From assembly GCF_000310145.2 (NCBI RefSeq), contig NZ_AMXA01000003.1, positions 224,225 through 288,224 of the forward strand: a DNA stretch of 64,000 nt, written 5' to 3'. This DNA comes from Thauera sp. 28. GTDB lineage: Bacteria; Pseudomonadota; Gammaproteobacteria; Burkholderiales; Rhodocyclaceae. The notes under the pieces are model-generated. The model did no database searches. It saw only the letters and a list, made by a program, of their open reading frames with translations, and was not told the origin of the DNA. Numbering within the stretch: the stretch's first letter is position 1; every line of letters begins with the position of its first letter. This document shows positions 49,411 to 60,201 of this stretch, piece after piece. The translations under genes were made by a program, and so were the position numbers.

Positions 49411-49718
49411 GGTGGCTCCAGGGGCGACGCGGCGGGCAACAGGAGTGGCGGCTCACGCGTACGGCCCCGGTCGGTGGCACACCTTGGATATGTCGCAGTA
49501 TGGCGCAGTTTGTGCGCCCATTGGCAACGGCTTGAGCCAGGTCGTCAAATTCCCGTGCTGCCCGCGGCTTGCTGAAATGTCCGTGCTCCCGCCGTTCGCG
49601 CGGGGGAAAACGACAACAGCGGCCACGCGCCGCGCAGCAAGGAGACATCTCATGCCTGCCTACCCGTGTCACGTCCCGGCCCTGGCCGCCTGCCACCTCC
49701 GCCAGGGAGGGCGCCGTC
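49411..49718. other. Divergent control region of the asparagine/aspartate unit
   Basis: About 308 bases between the XRE-type regulator and the symporter. It holds a 17-base palindrome (49502-49518) and, near its right end, a 24-codon leader frame with a strong ribosome site (from 49652). No obvious perfect sigma70 boxes were found. Confidence 0.6.
49502..49518. promoter_or_regulatory. Palindrome, candidate operator of the XRE-type regulator
   Basis: GGCGCA and TGCGCC form perfect 6-base arms around GTTTG. It lies about 92 bases from the regulator start and about 200 from the symporter start, in the region both must share. Assignment to the regulator is inference from position. Confidence 0.4.

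Positions 49719-49726
<8 letters not shown>
49652..49726 (+). CDS. Short leader frame overlapping the symporter start
   Basis: An ATG seven bases after a perfect AAGGAG opens a 24-codon frame (begins MPAYPCHVPALAACHL) that ends in TGA at 49724-49726, inside the first codons of the symporter gene (ATG 49719). The overlap suggests translational coupling or a leader-peptide control. It is not a regulatory run of one amino acid, though it has several Ala, Pro, Cys and His codons. Confidence 0.45.
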
Positions 49727-51188
<1,462 letters not shown>

Positions 51189-51261
51189 TCCGCGACCTCA
51201 CCCGACCACTCCCGGTGGCTGGCGCACACGGCGCCTGCCACCGCCACAGGAACACACCAAC

Positions 51262-52665
51262 ATGAACACCCGCATCGAACACGACCTGCTCGGCGACATG
51301 GCGCTGCCCGCCACCACCTGGTACGGCATCCAGACCCAGCGCGCTGTCGACAACTTCGCCATCACCGGCGTACCCATCAGCCACTTCCCGGCACTCGTCA
51401 ACGCGCTGGCCATGGTCAAGGCCGCTGCCGCGCGCGCCAACCACGAACTCGGGCTGCTCCCGGCGCACAAGGCCGACGCCATCCTCGCCGCCTGCTCGGA
51501 CATCATCGGCGGTCACCTGCACGAGGCCTTCGTCGTCGACCTGATCCAGGGCGGCGCCGGCACCTCGACCAACATGAACGCCAACGAGGTCATCGCCAAC
51601 CTCGCGCTGGAGAAGCTCGGCCAGCCCAAGGGCGCGTATGCACACCTGCACCCCAACGACGACGTGAACATGTCGCAATCGACCAACGACGCCTACCCGA
51701 CCGCGGTCTGCGTCGGCCTGCAGTTCGCCGTCGAGCCGCTGGTGGACGCCATCGCCAGCCTCAAGCGCGCCCTCGAAGCGAAGGGCCGCGAGTTCGCCGA
51801 CGTCATCAAGATGGGCCGCACCCAGCTGCAGGACGCCGTGCCGATGACGCTCGGCCTGGAATTCGAGGCCTTCGCAGTGAACCTGGGCGAAGACATCGAC
51901 CGCCTGCGCGAGGTCTGCACCCTGTTGTGCGAGGTCAACCTCGGCGGCACCGCGATCGGCACCGGCATCAACACCCACCCCGACTACGCCGCACTCGCCG
52001 TGCGCCATCTCGCCGAGATCTCGGGCAAGCCGATCGTGCCCGCGGCCAACCTGGTCGAGGCGACCTCGGACATGGGCGCCTTCGTGCTCTTCTCGGGCGT
52101 GCTCAAGCGCTTCGCGGTCAAGCTGTCCAAGCTCGCCAACGACCTGCGCCTGCTCTCCAGCGGGCCGCGCACCGGCTTCGGCGAGATCCACCTGCCGCCG
52201 ATGCAGCCGGGCTCGTCGATCATGCCGGGCAAGGTCAACCCGGTGATCCCGGAGGCAGTGAATCAGACCGCCTACCAGGTGATCGGCAACGACCTCGCGG
52301 TAACGATGGCGGCCGAGGCCGGCCAGCTCCAGCTCAACGCCATGGAGCCGCTGATCGTCTACAACCTGCTGTCCTCGGTACGCATGCTCGACGCCGCCTG
52401 CCGCATGCTGGAGGAACGCTGCATCCGCGGCATCCGCGCCGACCGCGAGCAGTGCCGCCGCCACGTCGAGCACAGCATCGGCGTGATCACCGCGCTGGTG
52501 CCGCACATCGGCTACGCCAACGCCTCGCGCATCGCAGCCCAGGCGCTGCACAGCGGCGACACCGTGCGCGCCCTGGTGCTGGGCGAGGGCCTGCTTGGCG
52601 AGGCCGAACTCGATGCGCTGCTCAGCCCGCAATCCATGCTCGCCCCGCAAAGGCAGCCGGCATGA
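51262..52665 (+). CDS. aspA: Aspartate ammonia-lyase
   Basis: Converts aspartate to fumarate and ammonia. 467 residues, full length. Motifs: RIEHDLLGDMALPATTWYGIQTQRAV at the N-terminus, AGTSTNMNANEVIANLAL, HPNDDVNMSQSTNDAYPTAV, GRTQLQDAVPMTLG and the catalytic loop GSSIMPGKVNPVIPE. The stop overlaps the asparaginase start as ATGA. Confidence 0.97.
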   Translation: MNTRIEHDLLGDMALPATTWYGIQTQRAVDNFAITGVPISHFPALVNALAMVKAAAARANHELGLLPAHKADAILAACSDIIGGHLHEAFVVDLIQGGAGTSTNMNANEVIANLALEKLGQPKGAYAHLHPNDDVNMSQSTNDAYPTAVCVGLQFAVEPLVDAIASLKRALEAKGREFADVIKMGRTQLQDAVPMTLGLEFEAFAVNLGEDIDRLREVCTLLCEVNLGGTAIGTGINTHPDYAALAVRHLAEISGKPIVPAANLVEATSDMGAFVLFSGVLKRFAVKLSKLANDLRLLSSGPRTGFGEIHLPPMQPGSSIMPGKVNPVIPEAVNQTAYQVIGNDLAVTMAAEAGQLQLNAMEPLIVYNLLSSVRMLDAACRMLEERCIRGIRADREQCRRHVEHSIGVITALVPHIGYANASRIAAQALHSGDTVRALVLGEGLLGEAELDALLSPQSMLAPQRQPA

Positions 52666-53666
52666 ACGAGCGCATCCTGGTGCTGCACACGGGCGGCACC
52701 ATCGGCATGGAGCGCGGCATGGACGGCTATCGTCCGATGCCGGGCTTTGGCGCGGTGCTACGGCGCCATCTGGACGGCGTGGCAGGCCTGCCCGCCTTCG
52801 ATCTCGTCGAACTGGCACAGCCGATCGACAGCGCCAACCTGCAGCCAGCGCAATGGACCGCGATCGCCCGCGAGCTCGTCACGCGCTGGAACGACTACCG
52901 CGGCTTCGTGGTGCTGCACGGTACCGACACCATGGCGTGGACGGCGTCGGCGCTGTCCTTCATGCTGCAGGGCGCCGATCGACCGGTGATCCTCACCGGT
53001 GCGCAGGTTCCGCTCGTCGAGCCGCGCACGGACGCACTGGCCAACCTGCAGTCGGCGCTGCTGCTCGCCGACAGCTTGCCGCACGGCGAAGTCGGCGTGT
53101 TCTTCGGCCGCCAACTGCTGCGCGGCAACCGCAGCACCAAGGCCAGCAGCACGGCCTTCGAAGCGTTCGCCTCACCCAACGCAGCCGCGCTGGCCGAGGT
53201 CGGCATCACGCTGAATGTGCATGCGCAGCGCCTGCAGCCTGCGGGCGCACGCAACTTCCGGCTCCCCGAGTTCGATCCGCGCGCGGTGGCGGTGCTGACC
53301 GTGCATCCGGGCCTGGGCGCACACCAGGTCGATGCGCTCACGGCCGATCCCGCATTGCGCGGCCTGGTGCTGAGCAGCTACGGCGCCGGCAACCTGCCCG
53401 ATGCCGAGCCCGGCCTTCTCGATGCGCTCGCGCGCGCCGTAGCGCGCGGCGTGGTGGTGGTGAACCGAACCCAGTGCAGCCACGGCGCGGTGATGCAGGG
53501 CGCCTACGCAACCGGCGCAGCACTGCACCGCATCGGTGTCGTCCCGGCCGCAGACATGACGCTCGAGGCGGCCTTCGCCAAGCTGCATGTGCTGCTCGCG
53601 ACCGACGCCGATCCTGCGCAGGTGCGCGCGCGCTTCGGCACCGCGCTGTGCGGGGAGATGTCCTGA
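52662..53666 (+). CDS. ansA: Type I (cytoplasmic) L-asparaginase
   Basis: A 334-residue asparaginase without signal peptide. The first catalytic Thr is in LHTGGTIGM; the second set is in VVLHGTDTMAWTASALSF; TGAQVPLVEPRTDA and VNRTQCSHGAVMQGAYATG follow. It makes aspartate for AspA, so the three genes form a short route from asparagine to fumarate plus two ammonia. Confidence 0.92.
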   Translation: MNERILVLHTGGTIGMERGMDGYRPMPGFGAVLRRHLDGVAGLPAFDLVELAQPIDSANLQPAQWTAIARELVTRWNDYRGFVVLHGTDTMAWTASALSFMLQGADRPVILTGAQVPLVEPRTDALANLQSALLLADSLPHGEVGVFFGRQLLRGNRSTKASSTAFEAFASPNAAALAEVGITLNVHAQRLQPAGARNFRLPEFDPRAVAVLTVHPGLGAHQVDALTADPALRGLVLSSYGAGNLPDAEPGLLDALARAVARGVVVVNRTQCSHGAVMQGAYATGAALHRIGVVPAADMTLEAAFAKLHVLLATDADPAQVRARFGTALCGEMS

Positions 53667-53799
53667 ACCTGGCGCCGGGCACGGCGCGCCGGCGGGGCTG
53701 ACGTAGAATGGCGCTCCCCGCCCCCGCACAAGACAAGTGCTCGGCCCGACGCCGCGACCGCCCTCATCCCGGCGAGCGACACGGGTGAGCCCCCCCATC

Positions 53800-55716
53800 A
53801 TGGCAGACAGCTCGCCACGCGTGCTTTCGGTGATCCCGCCGATGACGCAGCTCAACACGCCGTATCCGTCCACGGCCTATCTCACCGGCTTCCTGCGTTC
53901 GCGCGGCATCGCCGCGGTGCAGGAGGATCTTGCGCTGAAGCTGGTGCTGCGCCTGCTGTCGCCTACCGGCCTGGACGACATCCGCGCCCGCGCCGAGACC
54001 TTGGCACGCAGACAGCGCACGCCGCTGGTGCAGGGCTTTCTCGAGCACTTCACGCGCTACCGCTACACCGTCGGCCCCACCATCGCCTTCCTGCAAGGCC
54101 GCGACCCCACCATCGCCCATCGCATCGCGAGCCGGACCTTCCTGCCCGAGGGGCCGCGCTTCGACACGCTCGATACCTATGTCGACCCGGACGATCCCGA
54201 AGGCGGCGACCCGCTCGCCTGGGCCTTCGGCGCCCTCGGCCTCGCCGACCGTGCGCGCCACCTCGCCACGCTGTATCTGAACGAGCTCGCCGACATCCTG
54301 CGCGACGCCATCGATCCGCGCTTCGAATTCGTGCGCTACGCCGAATCGCTGGCCATGAGCCAGGCCACCTTCGACGCGCTCGCCGACGCCCTGGCCGCCT
54401 CACCGACCTTGGTCGATGCCTACCTCAAGGAACTGACCCTCGAGGCCATCTCCCACCATCGGCCGCAGCTCGTCCTCGTCTCCACGCCCTTCCCCGGCTC
54501 GGTGTACGGCGCTTTCCGCATCGCCCAGGCGATCAAGGCCGCCCATCCGGGCATCGTCACCGTGCTCGGCGGCGGCTTCGTGAACACCGAGCTGCGCGAG
54601 CTGTCCGAGCCGCGCGTGTTCGACTACTTCGACTACGTCACCCTCGACGACGGCGAGCGCCCCCTGCTGGCGCTGCTCGAACACCTGCAGGGCAAGCGTG
54701 GCAAGTCCCGTCTGGTGCGCACCTTCGTGCGCGACGCGGACACGCATGCGGTGCGCTACATCAACCTCATCGAGCCCGATGTGCCCTTCGCCGAGGTCGG
54801 CACGCCGACCTGGGACGGCCTGCCCCTGGACGGCTACCTGTCGGTGCTCGACATGCTCAACCCGATGCACCGGCTATGGTCCGACGGGCGCTGGAACAAG
54901 CTCACGGTGGCCCACGGCTGCTACTGGAAGAAGTGCAGCTTCTGCGACGTCAGCCTCGACTACATCGGCCGCTACGACGGCGCCCCGGCCGCGCTGCTGG
55001 TCGACCGCATCGAAGCGATCATCGCCGAGACCGGCCAGACCGGCTTCCACTTCGTCGACGAGGCGGCGCCGCCCAAGGCCCTGCGCGCGCTCGCCGAGGA
55101 GCTGCTGCGCCGCGGCGTGGCAATTTCGTGGTGGGGCAACATCCGCTTCGAGAAGTCCTTCACCCCCGAGCTCTGCCGGCTGCTCGCCGACAGCGGCTGC
55201 ATCGCGGTATCGGGCGGGCTGGAAGTGGCCTCGGACCGGCTGCTCAAGCTGATGAAGAAGGGCGTGTCGGTGGACCAGGTGGCACGCGTCACCCATGCGT
55301 TCACCGAAGCCGGGGTACTGGTCCACGCTTACCTGATGTACGGCTTCCCAACGCAGACGGTGCACGACACCGTTGATGCGCTGGAATACGTGCGCCAGCT
55401 CTTTGAAGCCGGCTGCATCCAGTCGGGCTTCTTCCACCGCTTTGCGTGCACCGTACACTCGCCGGTGGGGATGAACCCGCAGGAGTACGGTATCGAGCTC
55501 GTACCGCTGCCACCGGTAAGCTTCGCGAAAAACGACATCGGCTTCATCGACCCCACCGGTGTCGACCACGATCGCCTCGGCAAAGCGCTCAACAAGGCGC
55601 TATACAACTATATGCACGGTATCGGCCTCGATGCGGACGTGCGCCAGTGGTTTGCCGACAAGGTGCCGCGCCCGCGCGTGGCGCGACAGTTCATTGCCCG
55701 CGCGCTCGGGCAATGA
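53800..55716 (+). CDS. B12-binding-like radical SAM protein
   Basis: About 638 residues. The ATG at 53800 is preferred; the ribosome site is weak and a GTG at 53785 is possible. The N-terminal half resembles a cobalamin-binding-type domain (VLSVIPPMTQLNTPYPSTAYLTGFLRSRG, LVLVSTPFPGSVYGAFRIAQAIKAAHPGIVTVLGGGFVNTELREL) but the B12 His motif is not evident. The radical SAM centre is HGCYWKKCSFCD, that is C-x4-C-x2-C instead of the usual C-x3-C-x2-C. Later parts GGLEVASDRLLKLMKKGVSVDQVARV fit the family. The reaction is unknown. Confidence 0.85.
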   Translation: MADSSPRVLSVIPPMTQLNTPYPSTAYLTGFLRSRGIAAVQEDLALKLVLRLLSPTGLDDIRARAETLARRQRTPLVQGFLEHFTRYRYTVGPTIAFLQGRDPTIAHRIASRTFLPEGPRFDTLDTYVDPDDPEGGDPLAWAFGALGLADRARHLATLYLNELADILRDAIDPRFEFVRYAESLAMSQATFDALADALAASPTLVDAYLKELTLEAISHHRPQLVLVSTPFPGSVYGAFRIAQAIKAAHPGIVTVLGGGFVNTELRELSEPRVFDYFDYVTLDDGERPLLALLEHLQGKRGKSRLVRTFVRDADTHAVRYINLIEPDVPFAEVGTPTWDGLPLDGYLSVLDMLNPMHRLWSDGRWNKLTVAHGCYWKKCSFCDVSLDYIGRYDGAPAALLVDRIEAIIAETGQTGFHFVDEAAPPKALRALAEELLRRGVAISWWGNIRFEKSFTPELCRLLADSGCIAVSGGLEVASDRLLKLMKKGVSVDQVARVTHAFTEAGVLVHAYLMYGFPTQTVHDTVDALEYVRQLFEAGCIQSGFFHRFACTVHSPVGMNPQEYGIELVPLPPVSFAKNDIGFIDPTGVDHDRLGKALNKALYNYMHGIGLDADVRQWFADKVPRPRVARQFIARALGQ

Positions 55717-55806
55717 TGCTCGCACTTGATCTCGCACATGCATGCACGCCCCCGATGAGGGCTAGAATCCCGCCCCGCCTCCCTTCAACGCCACTGCACC
55801 GCGCGC

Positions 55807-57498
55807 ATGGACAATGACCTGGCCCCAGGCCCTCTACTGAGCCTCACCCTCGACGCGGCGACCCGTGTGCTCAGCGCGAACCTGGCACATGACACACGCT
55901 TCCCGCGCATCGATGCACTCTGGTTGCGCGAGCAGCTCGGCGCGGCCGGCTACGCCGAACTGCGCATCCGGCCGGATGCGATCAAGGGGCTGATCGCGCG
56001 CTACAACGCCGGGCAATCGGTCGAGGCCGTCGAGATCGCCGAGTGCGCGGATGCCATGCTCGAGGTCGAAGTCGCGGCCGATGGCCTCAGCGCGGAACTC
56101 ACCCTCACCCCGGCCAAGGGCGGCCGTCCGGCAACCAAGGCAGAACTGCTCGGCCTGCTCGCCGCACGCGGCATCGTCGAGGGCGTGCTGGTCGACGAGA
56201 TCAACCGCGCGATCGCCAAGGGCCAGGCCAACCGCCTGGTGATCGCCCGCGGCCGCGAAGCCGTGCCCGGTGAGGACGGCTGGCTCGAACGCCTGCTGCC
56301 CGAGACACCTGCGCGCGTACCCAACGTCCGCCCCTGCGGCCGTACCGACTTCCGCGACTTCGGCGAGATCCTCGTGGTGCAGGAGGGAGAGGGCCTGATG
56401 CGACGGCATCCCGCGACTCGTGGCGAGGACGGCCGCAACGTGCTCGGCCAGCCGATCGCGCCCAAGCCGGGGCGCGATGTCCGCTTCGCCAGCGGTTTGC
56501 GCGGCACGCGCGCCGCGGCCGAGGACCCCGACCTCCTCGTCGCTGCCTGCGACGGCCAACCCGTGGAGGTGCGCGATGGCATCATCGTCGAGCCCATCTA
56601 CACCGTCGACTCGGTGAACATGGCCACCGGCAACATCGACTTCGATGGCACGGTCAGGGTACGCAACGACATCCAGGCTGGCATGAGCGTCCGCGCCAGC
56701 GGCGACATCGAGGTCGGCGGCGTGGTCGAGCCCGCCACGCTGGAGGCCGGCGGCAACATCATCGTGCGCGGCGGCGTGATGGGCGGGCTCGGCGGCAAGA
56801 CGGCAGGCAAGGATTTCAGCGCCGTCGCCATCCGTTGCGACGGCAGCTTCACCGCCACCTATGCTCAACAGGCACGCATCACGGCGGGCGACTCGATCTT
56901 CATCGATGATCTGGCCATGCAGTGCCAGCTCGTGGCGCGGAACCATATCCGCGTCGGCAACCAGCGTCGCGGCCACATCATCGGCGGCAAGGCCTGCGCG
57001 AACCTGTCGATCCATGCCCGTGTGATCGGCGCGCACAACCGCATCCGCACCGAACTCGAGATCGGCGCCGACACGGCACTCTCCCAGGCGGTGCAGGCCA
57101 AGGCCCAGGAGCGCGACATCCAGGAAAACAAGCTGCTCGATGTCGGCAAGCTGCTCAACTTCGCCGACCGCAATCCGGGCAAGGTCACAAGCGAGATGCT
57201 GAGCCGCGCCGAGCTTGCAGCGGCTGCGCTGTCGACCGGGATCGAGGCCTTGCGTAACGAGGAAGAGGCCTTGCGTTTCCGGCTCGAGCTCGCCCAGCAG
57301 GCGCGGGTGAATGTGGAGCAGACCGTGTTCGAAGGCGTCACGGTCAGCATGGGTGAGCGCAGCCTGCGCATCCCGCAAGTACTCGCCGCCAGCACCATCC
57401 GCCTTGCAGACCAGGGGCTCGGCGTGTTTCCGCTCGAGGATGACAGCCACTTTGACGAGCCACAGAAACCGGGTGGCGAGTCTGCTCGCCGCCGCTGA
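55807..57498 (+). CDS. FapA/DUF342 family protein
   Basis: A 563-residue protein. After an N-terminal domain it has the DUF342 right-handed beta-helix: IIVEPIYTVDSVNMATGNIDFDGTVRVRNDIQAGMSVRASGDIEVGGVVEPATLEAGGNIIVRGGVMGG, ending in a coiled coil (about 400-490). These proteins are called flagellar assembly protein A in databases from one member; the exact role is uncertain. It is alone on its strand before a bidirectional terminator. Confidence 0.88.
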   Translation: MDNDLAPGPLLSLTLDAATRVLSANLAHDTRFPRIDALWLREQLGAAGYAELRIRPDAIKGLIARYNAGQSVEAVEIAECADAMLEVEVAADGLSAELTLTPAKGGRPATKAELLGLLAARGIVEGVLVDEINRAIAKGQANRLVIARGREAVPGEDGWLERLLPETPARVPNVRPCGRTDFRDFGEILVVQEGEGLMRRHPATRGEDGRNVLGQPIAPKPGRDVRFASGLRGTRAAAEDPDLLVAACDGQPVEVRDGIIVEPIYTVDSVNMATGNIDFDGTVRVRNDIQAGMSVRASGDIEVGGVVEPATLEAGGNIIVRGGVMGGLGGKTAGKDFSAVAIRCDGSFTATYAQQARITAGDSIFIDDLAMQCQLVARNHIRVGNQRRGHIIGGKACANLSIHARVIGAHNRIRTELEIGADTALSQAVQAKAQERDIQENKLLDVGKLLNFADRNPGKVTSEMLSRAELAAAALSTGIEALRNEEEALRFRLELAQQARVNVEQTVFEGVTVSMGERSLRIPQVLAASTIRLADQGLGVFPLEDDSHFDEPQKPGGESARRR

Positions 57499-57503
57499 GC
57501 GGA

Positions 57504-57537
57504 AAAGGCAAGGGCCCCGACTGGGGCCCCTGCCTTT
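57504..57537. terminator. Bidirectional terminator between the DUF342 gene and tpx
   Basis: AAAGGCA-GGGCCCC, loop GACT, GGGGCCC-TGCCTTT form a long stem with one mismatch, flanked by A and T runs. The two genes converge here. Confidence 0.8.
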
Positions 57538-57554
57538 CACTGCATGACTGCCGC

Positions 57555-58055
57555 TTACTTCAGCGCGGCAAGCGCGGCCGCATAGTCCGGCTCATCCTTG
57601 ATCTCACCCACGCGCTGGGCATGTACGACCTTGTCGTTGGCATCGATCACCACCACTGCACGCGCGGTGATGCCGGCGAGCGGGCCGGAAGTGATGGCCA
57701 CGCCATAGGCCTCGGCAAAGCCCGGGTTGCGGAAGGTCGACAACGTCTGCACGTTCGCCAGGCCTTCGGTCTCGCAGAAGCGCTTGGCCGCGAAGGGCAG
57801 GTCGGCAGAAACCACCAGTACGACGGTATCGGCCAGCTTGCCGGCTTCCTCGTTGAACTTGCGCGTCGAGGTCGCGCACACCGGGGTGTCAAGGCTGGGA
57901 ACGATGTTCAGTACCTTGCGCTTGCCGGCAAAGGCCTCGAGGCCGACGTCGGCAAGGTCGGCGGCGGTGAGCTTGAAGGCGGGGGCGGCATCGCCGGCTT
58001 GCGGGAAACGGCCCGCCACGTCGATCGGATTGCCGCCGAGGGTCACTGCGCTCAT
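57555..58055 (-). CDS. tpx: Thiol peroxidase Tpx
   Basis: Atypical 2-Cys peroxiredoxin, 166 residues. It begins [19 protein letters not shown]; the peroxidatic Cys is in [15 protein letters not shown] and the resolving Cys in KRFCETEGL. It reduces peroxides with thioredoxin. No OxyR site was identified in the gap upstream. Confidence 0.96.
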   Translation of the reverse strand: MSAVTLGGNPIDVAGRFPQAGDAAPAFKLTAADLADVGLEAFAGKRKVLNIVPSLDTPVCATSTRKFNEEAGKLADTVVLVVSADLPFAAKRFCETEGLANVQTLSTFRNPGFAEAYGVAITSGPLAGITARAVVVIDANDKVVHAQRVGEIKDEPDYAAALAALK

Positions 58056-58154
58056 GGTTATCTCCTGTGGGTGAGGGTGGTGCCGGCTTGTTCGTGGGGC
58101 ACCGGCTGGTCCGCCCCCTAGCCTACACCAAGGCGCTGCCCGCTGCCCGGCCGT

Positions 58155-60164
58155 TCAACGCCCGACGCGGGACAGCTTGAGCAGGCGCGAACCGCGGTCG
58201 ATCAGCACCGTCAGCAACACGATCATGAGCAGGTAGGTGCCGGCCCGCTCGAAACGGAACCACTCGAAGTTGAAGCTGAACTGGAAGCCCAGGCCGCCCA
58301 CGCCGACCAGCCCGAGCACCACCGCCGCGCGCACGTTGCTCTCGAACTGGAAAAAGCCATAGGTCATCCAGTCGCGCCACACCCGCGGCACCGCCACCAG
58401 GCCGTAGGTTGCCAAGCGGGAGCCACCGCAGGTGGGCTCGAAGCGGCGCAGGGGCTGGTTGTCCACCGCCTCGCCGAACACCCGGGTGAGCACGCCCAGC
58501 GTGTGCAGCGCGATGGCCAAGGTCCCCGCCACCAGGCCGGGACCAAAGAAGGCGATGCACAGGAAGGCCCACATCACCTCAGGCACGCCACGTGCGATCA
58601 CCGCCGTGGCGCGCGCCGCCGCGAGCTGCAGGGCGCGCAGCGCGCGCTGCCAGGGCGCCGGCGTCTCGCCGCTGAAGCGTGCGGCGTGGAGCTGGAAGCT
58701 GGCCGAATGCGGATAGGTGAGCAGGATCGCCCCGGCCACGCCGAGCACCGTGCCGACGACCGCAATGGCGAGCGGGATCGCTGCCGATTCCACCACCCGC
58801 CACACGAACCACTTCTGCAGCTCCTGCTGCCAGGCCAGCCACGCCGACGGTCGCCAGAAATCGAGCGCGCCATGGGTGGCGGACAATTCGACCGCCTTGC
58901 CCTGCTCGAGGCGCGCCGCCGCCTTGGCCGGGTCGCCCAGACCGATCGCGGCGAGGTCGAGCTCGGGCTGCAGCAGGCGTTCGAAGAAGCGCAGCTTTCC
59001 CCAGGCCTCACCACTCAGCAGCTCCATGGCCGGTGCAAGGTGGTTGCGTGCAGCCCCATCCTCACCGCCACGGTTGCCCCAGCCCATGAACCACAGCGAC
59101 CACAGCAGGGCCAGCACGACCAGACCGGTAGCCAGCCAGGGGCCGAACGGCGGACGGGAGACGCCAGCCGCAATGGGCGGCGCCACAGCATCGCCCTCAG
59201 GCCGTCCCTGGCGCGAGGCATCGCCAGCCCCCGCCACCGCGCACGAGGCACCGCCGCTCTGGCGGGACTGGTCACCGCGCAACTGGCGACGAATGGTGTT
59301 GCTGACGAGATCCGCGGCCAGCGTCAGTAACAAGGTGAACAGGATCAGCGTGCCGACCTTGTCCCATGCGCCGAAGCGCACCTGGTACCAGATCTCCGAG
59401 CCCAGCCCGCCGCCGCCCACCGCGCCGATCACCGCCGCGTTGCGGATCGCGCATTCGGCGCGCATCAGCGTGAAGGACAGCACGTTGCGCGAGGCCAGCG
59501 GACGGATGCCGTACAGGAAGGTCGCCAGCCGGCCGCCGCCGAGGCTGCGCACCTGGGCGTAACGCGATTCGTCCACGCTGTCCCACAGCTCGCTGTACAC
59601 CTTGGCGAGGATGCCGGTGATGTTGAGCGCCAGCGCCAGCGCACCGGTCAGCGGGCCGAGGCCGACCAGCGCCACCAGGATGATCGCCCACACGAAATCC
59701 GGCACCGCACGCAGGATGTCCTGCACCAGCCGGCAGGCCGCGCACAGCAGCGCCGCCGGCGAGCGCAGCGGCAACCGGCGCCATAGCCGTGCCAGCGGGC
59801 CCGTCCCCTCCGCGCCACGCGCCTCGCCGACGCACACCGCCCGGCTCGCCCCCATCGCCAGCGGCCAGGCCAGCAGCACCGCCAGCGCGGTCCCAAGGAT
59901 GGCGGCGGACAGGGTCTGCAGGGTCAGGTCCCAGGCATGGTGCACGAACGCTGGCGACAGGTCGGGGCGGGCAAAGGCCGCCAGCCAGGCGCCGATGCGC
60001 GCTGCCGCCTGAGCGCGGCGCTCGGCGTCAGTGAGCGCCCCCCAGTCCCATTCGGCGGCGGCGAAAGCCGCCAGCAAGGCCAGCAGGACGGCGAGCAGGG
60101 CGACGAAATGGCCCAGCGGGCGGCGCTCGTAACGCGCGCTGGCGGCCAAGGCGAGCGTACTCAC
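58155..60164 (-). CDS. phnE: Phosphonate-type ABC permease, fusion of two PhnE domains
   Basis: About 669 residues; a GTG at 60164 is chosen, just after the phnC stop. Two binding-protein-dependent permease domains follow each other. The first (about 1-320) has AWDLTLQTLSAAILGTALAVLLAWPLA and AVIGAVGGGGLGSEIWYQV; the second (about 350-665) has IAIAVVGTVLGVAGAILL-like and LVGVGGLGFQFSFNFEWF segments. Each has the EAA-loop pattern (RSLGGGRLATFLYGIRPLASRNVL; CGGSRLATYGLVAVPRVWRDWM). Two phnE genes are often adjacent in phosphonate or phosphite operons; here they are one frame. A fused dimer should suffice for one transporter. Confidence 0.88.
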   Translation of the reverse strand: MSTLALAASARYERRPLGHFVALLAVLLALLAAFAAAEWDWGALTDAERRAQAAARIGAWLAAFARPDLSPAFVHHAWDLTLQTLSAAILGTALAVLLAWPLAMGASRAVCVGEARGAEGTGPLARLWRRLPLRSPAALLCAACRLVQDILRAVPDFVWAIILVALVGLGPLTGALALALNITGILAKVYSELWDSVDESRYAQVRSLGGGRLATFLYGIRPLASRNVLSFTLMRAECAIRNAAVIGAVGGGGLGSEIWYQVRFGAWDKVGTLILFTLLLTLAADLVSNTIRRQLRGDQSRQSGGASCAVAGAGDASRQGRPEGDAVAPPIAAGVSRPPFGPWLATGLVVLALLWSLWFMGWGNRGGEDGAARNHLAPAMELLSGEAWGKLRFFERLLQPELDLAAIGLGDPAKAAARLEQGKAVELSATHGALDFWRPSAWLAWQQELQKWFVWRVVESAAIPLAIAVVGTVLGVAGAILLTYPHSASFQLHAARFSGETPAPWQRALRALQLAAARATAVIARGVPEVMWAFLCIAFFGPGLVAGTLAIALHTLGVLTRVFGEAVDNQPLRRFEPTCGGSRLATYGLVAVPRVWRDWMTYGFFQFESNVRAAVVLGLVGVGGLGFQFSFNFEWFRFERAGTYLLMIVLLTVLIDRGSRLLKLSRVGR

Positions 60165-60201
60165 CAAGACACCCCAGGCACACAGCTGCGGCAGCCGTGC
60201 T

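Noticed and set aside
53790..53797. Run of seven C just before the radical SAM start as a phase-variable tract
   Set aside because: Too short for frequent slippage and not placed between promoter boxes.
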